Assembly (NCBI RefSeq): GCF_000716335.1
Contig: NZ_KL591006.1
Coordinates: 279,182 to 327,316, forward strand
Direction of reading: 5' to 3'
DNA: 48,135 nucleotides
Origin: Streptomyces sp. NRRL S-118
Lineage (GTDB): Bacteria; Actinomycetota; Actinomycetes; Streptomycetales; Streptomycetaceae
The notes below the pieces were generated by a model. It was given only the letters and a program-made list of their open reading frames with translations, made no database searches and was not told where the DNA came from. A program made the position numbers and the translations under genes. Position 1 is the stretch's first letter, and the number at the start of each line of letters is the position of its first letter. Positions 42,918 to 48,135 of this stretch are shown in pieces.

Positions 42918-44470
42918 CGACCCAGTCCCCAGCGATCGCGCCCCGCCGCACGTACCTCATCGGCAGGGCCCGCCCCAACGCCATCATCGGCAAGAACCGC
43001 GAGACCGGCGAGATCGCGCTGATCATCGCCGGTGCGTTCCTCGGCATGATGAGCGGACTCCTCGTCCCCGTCCTGTCCCTGCGGATCGTGCTGCTCATGG
43101 GCTTCCCGATGCTCGCGCTCGCCGCGGTGTACGTCCCGTACAAGAACCGCACGTTCTACAAGTGGTTCGAGATCAACCGCAGCTACAAGCGCACCCTCCG
43201 CCAGGGCACCACCTACCGCTCCCGCGCCATGGAAGCGGGCACGAGACTCGACGGACGCGAGGTCGAGGTCGGTCCCCCGCCCGGCATCGGCCGCATCAAC
43301 TGGCTCGCCGCCCCCTTCGGTCCCGACGAGATCGCCGTCCTCCTCCACGCCGACCGCCGCACCGTCACCGCCGCCATCGAGATCGAGGGCCCCGGCGTCG
43401 GCCTGCGCGACAGCGAGGACCAGGAGGCGCTGGTGGACCGTTTCGGCACGCTGCTGAAACACGTCGCCAACGGCGACGGCTTCGTCACCCGCCTGCAGAT
43501 GCTGGCCCGTACGCTCCCCGCCGACCCCGACGCCCACGCCAAGGACGTCGCCCAGCGCGGCGACCCCACCGCACCCCGCTGGCTCCAGGACTCGTACGAC
43601 CAGCTCCAGTCCATGGTCTCCACCTCCAGCGAGCAGCACCGCGCGTACCTGGTCGCCTGCATGCACTACACCCGCGAACTGGCCGCCGAGGCCCACGCCA
43701 TGGCCCGTGCCGCCCGCCAGGCGTCCGGCACCCGGGGCAGGCTCGACAAGGACGCCGGCCTCGCCGTCGTCATGGCCCGCGAGCTCACCGACATCTGCGC
43801 CCGCCTCGCCGAGGCGGACATCCGCGTCCGCCAGCCCCTCGGCCAGTCCCGCCTGGCCTCGCTCGTGCACTCCATGTACGACCCGGACCACCCCATCGAC
43901 CACATCCAGGCGATGACGAAACGAAACGCTTGGCCCGCCGAGCTCGACGCCGTCGAGCCGACGTACCTCCAGGCCAAGACCCGTGAGTCGGCCACCCGCG
44001 CGCCCTGGTGCCACGCCACCGCCTGGGTCAAGGAGTGGCCGATGACCCCCGTCGGCGTGAACTTCCTCGCCCCGCTCCTGGTCCACACGCCCGACGTCAT
44101 CCGCACCGTCGCCGTCTGCATGGACCTCGAGCCGACCGAGGTCGCCATCGAGCGCATGCTGACGGAGAAGACGAACGACGAGGCCGAAGCCAGCCGCGCC
44201 GCCAAGATGAACCGCACGATCGACCCGCGCGACATCGCCGCCCACGGCCGGCTCGACCAGCGGGGTGAAGATCTCGCCAGCGGGGCGGCAGGGGTGAACC
44301 TCGTCGGGTACATCACTGTGTCGTCTCGTACGCCCGAAGCCCTGGCCAGGGACAAGCGGACGATCAGGGCCTCGGCCGGCAAGTCGTATCTGAAGCTGGA
44401 GTGGTGCGACCGCGAACACCACCGGGCCTTTGTGAACACATTGCCGTTCGCGACCGGCATCCGCCGATAG
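42914..44470 (+). CDS. cmdC: VirB3-like/VirB4 N-terminal fusion, SCO6880-type (CmdC)
   Basis: A 518-residue SCO6880-family protein: PrgI-like N-terminus with two membrane helices (about 32-52 and 54-75; the VirB3 position) and a long cytoplasmic part that resembles the N-terminal domain of VirB4 ATPases (PPPGIGRINWLAAPFGPDEI, ALVDRFGTLLKHVANGDGF). There is no Walker motif: the ATPase domain is on the next gene, so VirB4 is split in two. It starts with TTG overlapping the cmdD stop (TTGA) with a strong GGAGGTGGAGG site. Confidence 0.82.
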   Translation: MTTQSPAIAPRRTYLIGRARPNAIIGKNRETGEIALIIAGAFLGMMSGLLVPVLSLRIVLLMGFPMLALAAVYVPYKNRTFYKWFEINRSYKRTLRQGTTYRSRAMEAGTRLDGREVEVGPPPGIGRINWLAAPFGPDEIAVLLHADRRTVTAAIEIEGPGVGLRDSEDQEALVDRFGTLLKHVANGDGFVTRLQMLARTLPADPDAHAKDVAQRGDPTAPRWLQDSYDQLQSMVSTSSEQHRAYLVACMHYTRELAAEAHAMARAARQASGTRGRLDKDAGLAVVMARELTDICARLAEADIRVRQPLGQSRLASLVHSMYDPDHPIDHIQAMTKRNAWPAELDAVEPTYLQAKTRESATRAPWCHATAWVKEWPMTPVGVNFLAPLLVHTPDVIRTVAVCMDLEPTEVAIERMLTEKTNDEAEASRAAKMNRTIDPRDIAAHGRLDQRGEDLASGAAGVNLVGYITVSSRTPEALARDKRTIRASAGKSYLKLEWCDREHHRAFVNTLPFATGIRR

Positions 44471-44484
44471 GGGCCCTGATCCAC

Positions 44485-45885
44485 ATGCGTGATCCGCTGT
44501 CAGCCCTCACCGAGGCGTTCACCTCCTTCCTCTTCGGGAAGGTGGAGACGACCCGCCTCCCCGTCCGCACCTCTACGGGCCAGGCCCAGGCCGTCTACCT
44601 GCCGACCGCCGCACCCGGCCTCGGCGACTCCGGCGTGATCATCGGCCGCGAGGTGTACAGCGGCAAGGGCTACATCTACGACCCCTTCCAGCTGTACGGG
44701 CAGCAGCTCCCGGCCCCCCACTGGCTCGTCCTCGGCGAGTCCGGCAACGGCAAATCGGCGCTGGAGAAGACGTACGTGCTGCGCCAGCTCCGCTTCCGCG
44801 ACCGGCAGGTCGTCGTCCTCGACGCACAGGGCGAGGACGGCGTCGGCGAGTGGAACCTGATCGCGCAGGAGCTGGGAATAACGCCCATCCGGCTCGACCC
44901 GATGGCGGCCCTGGACGACGGCATCCGCCTCAACCCCCTCGACCCCTCGATCACCACCACCGGACAGCTCGCCCTGCTCCGCACGATCATCGAGGTCGCG
45001 ATGGGGCACGGGCTGGACGAGCGTTCCGGCTTCGCCCTGAAGGTCGCCCACGCGTACGTCAACGAGACCATCACCGACCGCCAGCCCGTGCTGTCCGACA
45101 TCGTCGAGCAGTTGCGGCATCCGGAGCCCGAGTCGGCGGCGGCGATGAACGTCGCCACCGACGACGTACGGGCCTGGGGCCTGGACGTCGCCCTCGTCCT
45201 GGACCGGCTCGTCGACGGTGACCTGCGCGGCATGTTCGACGGACCGACCACCGTCGGGATCGACCTCGACGCGCCCCTGATCGTCTTCGACCTCTCCCAC
45301 ATCGACCGCAACTCCATCGCGATGCCCATCCTGATGGCGATCGTCGGGGTGTGGCTGGAGCACACCTGGATCCGGCCGGACCGCAAGAAGCGCATCTTCC
45401 TGGTGGAAGAGGCGTGGCACATCATCAACAGCCCGTTCGTGGCGCAGCTGTTCCAGCGGCTGCTCAAGTTCGGCCGGCGCCTCGGCCTGTCCTTCGTCGC
45501 CGTGGTGCACCACTTGAGCGACGTCGTCGACGGGGCGGCGGCGCGCGAGGCGGCCGCGATCCTCAAGATGGCGTCCACCCGCACGATCTACGCCCAGAAG
45601 GCCGACGAGGCCCGGGCCACCGGCCGGGTCCTCGGCCTGCCCCGGTGGGCGGTCGAGATCATCCCGACCCTCACCCCCGGCATCGCCGTGTGGGACGTCA
45701 ACGGCAACGTGCAGGTGGTCAAACACCTCGTCACCGAAGCCGAGCGCCCCCTGGTCTACACGGACCGCGCGATGACCGAATCCTCGGTCCCGGACGACAT
45801 CCAGGCCGCGGAGTGGGAGGCGGAGCAGCGCGCGGCCCTCATCGAGCGGCAGATGAACGAATCCTCGCAGTCGACGGTGGCATGA
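44485..45885 (+). CDS. cmdB: VirB4/TraC-like ATPase (CmdB)
   Basis: A 466-residue P-loop ATPase with Walker A GESGNGKS (84-91), a Walker B of FLVEEAWHI (305-313) with VEE instead of the usual DE, and the C-terminal helical region (FGRRLGLSFVAVVHHLSDVV). It corresponds to the C-terminal ATPase domain of VirB4/TraC; the N-terminal VirB4 domain is on CmdC. It should energise the apparatus at the membrane. I recall that S. coelicolor CmdB has an ATP-binding motif required for function. ATG 44485 starts 14 bases after cmdC. Confidence 0.88.
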   Translation: MRDPLSALTEAFTSFLFGKVETTRLPVRTSTGQAQAVYLPTAAPGLGDSGVIIGREVYSGKGYIYDPFQLYGQQLPAPHWLVLGESGNGKSALEKTYVLRQLRFRDRQVVVLDAQGEDGVGEWNLIAQELGITPIRLDPMAALDDGIRLNPLDPSITTTGQLALLRTIIEVAMGHGLDERSGFALKVAHAYVNETITDRQPVLSDIVEQLRHPEPESAAAMNVATDDVRAWGLDVALVLDRLVDGDLRGMFDGPTTVGIDLDAPLIVFDLSHIDRNSIAMPILMAIVGVWLEHTWIRPDRKKRIFLVEEAWHIINSPFVAQLFQRLLKFGRRLGLSFVAVVHHLSDVVDGAAAREAAAILKMASTRTIYAQKADEARATGRVLGLPRWAVEIIPTLTPGIAVWDVNGNVQVVKHLVTEAERPLVYTDRAMTESSVPDDIQAAEWEAEQRAALIERQMNESSQSTVA

Positions 45886-45886
45886 C

Positions 45887-47518
45887 ATGGAGCGGGAACG
45901 CGGAGCGGAACGGGGTATCCCCGACGGCCTGCTGGTGGGGCTGCTGGGGTTCCTGCTCGGTGTGACGATCCTGGTGTGGACGGCGACCGGCCTCTCGGGC
46001 CTGCTCGCGCACGGCTCGTGGCCGGAAGGCGTGACGTTCGGCGGCACGCCCTCCGCGATGCGCGGCCTGGTCTCCCAGCCGCACGACCTCGCGGGTGCGT
46101 GGCCGGCGACCCCGCCGGCACAGCTTTCCGGCTACGGCCTGTTCTGGGGCCTGTTCATCGGCGAGCTGATGGTGCTGGTGGTCCTCGCGGTCTTCGTCCT
46201 CGGCACCCTCGCCCGCTGGCGCGCCGTGCGCGCGGCCCGGCGGAACGGCAGGGCGTACGGTCACGGAGGCGGCGGTGGGGCTGCGGCGAAGGAACCGGCG
46301 CCGCAGCGGCCCTCCTCGCACGACCCGTCGCACGACCCTTCGCACGACTCCGAGAGCGCCGACGCGCACCGCCGCACGCCCCTGGGGGCACCCGCGCGCC
46401 CCGAACACCCCCACACGCCGCCCGCGACGGCCCAGGGCCCGGCCACCGCCCTCGCGGACACCGCCGCGAACAGCCGGTCCACCGCCGCCCCCGGCACCGC
46501 TCCGGCCCTCCACGAGGCGGGCCCGCCCGCGGGGACCGTGGCGACCACAGCCCGCGTCCCCGCCCCCCGTACCGCAGGCGTCGTCCTCTACGGCGCGGAC
46601 CCCGCCGCCCGCCGGCCCACCGCCGTCCAGGCCGTCCTCGACGCCGCGGGCCCGGCCCTCGTCCTCACGTCCGACCCCACCGTGTGGGCCGACACCAAGG
46701 ACGCCCGGGCCAAGCTCGGGCCCGTCCTGGTCTACGATCCCGGCCACCTGTGCGAGACCCCCGCGCGGCTCCACTGGTCGCCCACCGCCGGGTGCGAGGA
46801 CACCGGCATCGCCGCCGCGCGCGCCGCCGCGCTCCTGGCGCCCGTACGGCCCCCGGGCCGCATCGACGCGGCGGTGGCGGACACCGCCGAAACCCTCATG
46901 CGGTGCTGGCTGCACGCCGCGGCCGTGGACGGGCGCCCCTTCAAGCAGGTCCACCGCTGGGCACAGAACCAGGGCAGCCACGAACCCGTACGCATCCTCC
47001 GTACGCACCCCAAGGCCACCAACAGCCACGCCGGTCTCCTGGAGTCGGCGCTCACCGCCTACCCGGAACGCCGCGAGATCGCCCAGGAGCTGACCGTCCG
47101 GGCGCTGTCGTCCCTCTCGTCCGTCCACATCCGCGAGGCCTGCACACCGAATCGAACTGATTCCCTGACCTTGGAATCATTCATCGATGAAGGGGGCACG
47201 CTTTACGTAGTGGGGGAAGCCATCGAGGACCCCCGCACCCGCCCGGGCGCGATGCCGCTGCTCACCGCGCTCGCCTCGTACGTGGTCGAGCACGGCCGCC
47301 GCATGGCCGCACGGTCATCCGACGGTCGGCTCGACCCACCAATGACGCTCGTCCTCGACGACGTGGCGGCCGTGGCCCCTCTGCCGCTGCTGCCCGAGCT
47401 GCTGACGTCCGGTCAGGACACCGGCATGCCGACGCTCGCCCTGCTCCGCTCCGCCGAGCAGGGCCGCGCCCGCTGGCCGGACCGTTCCCTCGCCTCGTTC
47501 ACCGAGCTCACCGAGTGA
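45887..47518 (+). CDS. cmdA: Degenerate VirD4/TraG-like coupling protein (CmdA)
   Basis: A 543-residue protein: two N-terminal helices (13-35 and 84-107), a low-complexity linker (120-225) with SHDP repeats at 144-155, then a TraG/VirD4-like domain. Its sequence follows the T4CP layout (LVLTSDPTVWADT, GPVLVYDPG, MTLVLDDVAAVAPLPLLPEL), but the P-loop is gone: where GxxGxGKT is expected, residues 236-246 read GADPAARRPTA with no lysine. Walker B is DD rather than DE. The end is also short. It is probably a non-ATPase scaffold. ATG 45887 follows cmdB directly. Confidence 0.8.
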   Translation: MERERGAERGIPDGLLVGLLGFLLGVTILVWTATGLSGLLAHGSWPEGVTFGGTPSAMRGLVSQPHDLAGAWPATPPAQLSGYGLFWGLFIGELMVLVVLAVFVLGTLARWRAVRAARRNGRAYGHGGGGGAAAKEPAPQRPSSHDPSHDPSHDSESADAHRRTPLGAPARPEHPHTPPATAQGPATALADTAANSRSTAAPGTAPALHEAGPPAGTVATTARVPAPRTAGVVLYGADPAARRPTAVQAVLDAAGPALVLTSDPTVWADTKDARAKLGPVLVYDPGHLCETPARLHWSPTAGCEDTGIAAARAAALLAPVRPPGRIDAAVADTAETLMRCWLHAAAVDGRPFKQVHRWAQNQGSHEPVRILRTHPKATNSHAGLLESALTAYPERREIAQELTVRALSSLSSVHIREACTPNRTDSLTLESFIDEGGTLYVVGEAIEDPRTRPGAMPLLTALASYVVEHGRRMAARSSDGRLDPPMTLVLDDVAAVAPLPLLPELLTSGQDTGMPTLALLRSAEQGRARWPDRSLASFTELTE

Positions 47519-48074
47519 CGGGCCGGCGCACCTCGTACTCCAGCTCCAGCGCCCCGTCGTGGCCCTCCTGCACGGGCATGTGCGCCCCGGTGGGCACGAA
47601 TCCGAGCTTCCGGTAGAAGGCTCGCGCCCGCGTGTTCTCCTCGTGCACATGGAGCCGTACGCGCTGGACCGGCTCGCCCTCCAGCGACCACGACCATTCC
47701 AGGGCGGCCCGGAACAGCGCGTCCGCCAGCCCGGCGCCCCGCGCCGCGGGCCGTACGTACACCCCGACCACCTGCGTCTGCTGGACCGTCGGCACGTCAC
47801 CGATGAGGCTCGTCGCACCGCGGTGTTCCACGAGCACGGTGACCGTGCCGTCCCACGCCCCGTCCGGGGCCTCGGCCACGAACTGCCGGATGTTGTCGCC
47901 GTCCTCCGCCGCTCCGGCGGTCCGTTCCTGCCAGTGCTCGTCGGGGCGGGCGACAGCCGCTTCGTAGGTGTCGAGGAAGGCGAGGTGCGCGACAGGATCC
48001 TGCAGGGCGGCCAGCCGGATCTCGCGGGCCTTGTGCCACTCGTCGGCACGTACGGGACGTATCAGGTGCTCCAT
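47508..48074 (-). CDS. GNAT-family N-acetyltransferase
   Basis: A 188-residue single-domain GNAT: acetyl-CoA loop VGVYVRPAARGAGLADALFR (about 103-122) and C-terminal HVHEENTRARAFYRKLGF. Substrate unknown. It is convergent with cmdA with an 11-base overlap. ATG 48074 has GGGGG directly upstream and a CAGGAT seven bases before the start. Only 61 bases of its upstream region are in the window. Confidence 0.9.
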   Translation of the reverse strand: MEHLIRPVRADEWHKAREIRLAALQDPVAHLAFLDTYEAAVARPDEHWQERTAGAAEDGDNIRQFVAEAPDGAWDGTVTVLVEHRGATSLIGDVPTVQQTQVVGVYVRPAARGAGLADALFRAALEWSWSLEGEPVQRVRLHVHEENTRARAFYRKLGFVPTGAHMPVQEGHDGALELEYEVRRPVTR

Positions 48075-48135
48075 CCCCCTGATCCTGGCCGCGCCGGCCG
48101 CGTCCCGGCAACGGATTTACCCACGGCACTCGGCC

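Overview
The window is a high-GC actinobacterial chromosome segment. It is almost certainly from Streptomyces: GTG/TTG starts are common, third positions are strongly GC, many promoters look leaderless, and the gene set (mshD, glnR, nur, rsiG, csoR, cmd) is typical of the genus. From memory, gene order runs parallel to the S. coelicolor core chromosome from about SCO4181 down to SCO4125. Part of it (FABP protein, sseC, cysA, LmeA, glnR, mshD, pst) also matches the M. tuberculosis Rv0813c-Rv0821c neighbourhood. I see no tRNA, rRNA, CRISPR array, insertion sequence or prophage.

Layout. 0-8 kb: a truncated drug-type ABC exporter, an Eis-like acetyltransferase, asparaginase II, RsiG (c-di-GMP-dependent anti-sigma factor for WhiG), Dtd, a YgfZ-like protein, Nur, a nitrobindin/FABP protein and small conserved genes. 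8-13 kb: a sulfur block on the minus strand with cysA-sseC behind a 26-residue cysteine-containing leader peptide, an LmeA-like protein, a membrane protein, a MoaD/ThiS-like sulfur carrier and a hydrolase. 13-18 kb: glnR, a LacI regulator, a PDZ-less HtrA-type protease and an OmpR/EnvZ-type pair. 18-22 kb: exported PI-PLC and 5'-nucleotidase, then mshD. 22.1-23.75 kb: a decayed GntR-ABC ATPase-permease cassette. 23.9-34 kb: a phosphate island (ppk, CHAD, Nudix, pstSCAB with a PHO box, DUF47-pit). 34-39 kb: csoR with its operator, small genes, a lipoprotein, PAP2, an SLT-NlpC/P60 wall hydrolase, and an imine-reductase-like enzyme divergent from a TetR regulator. 40.3-47.5 kb: a six-gene membrane operon that I match to cmdFEDCBA (SCO4131-SCO4126), followed by a convergent GNAT gene.

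How it works together. The central theme is phosphate, nitrogen and sulfur supply: extracellular phosphate release (PI-PLC, 5'-nucleotidase), uptake (Pst, Pit), storage (Ppk, CHAD), and nitrogen control by GlnR, whose upstream region carries a candidate PHO half-box. Sulfur handling (CysA, SseC, sulfur carrier, MshD) sits between them.

The most unusual locus is the cmd operon. It reads as a reduced type IV secretion-like apparatus with a VirB2-like small membrane protein, a VirB8/TcpC-like protein, a VirB6/TrbL-like polytopic protein, a VirB3-like/VirB4-N-terminal fusion, a separate VirB4 ATPase, and a VirD4/TraG-like coupling protein that has lost its Walker A motif. There is no relaxase. 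This suggests an apparatus adapted to cell-envelope or developmental work rather than conjugation.
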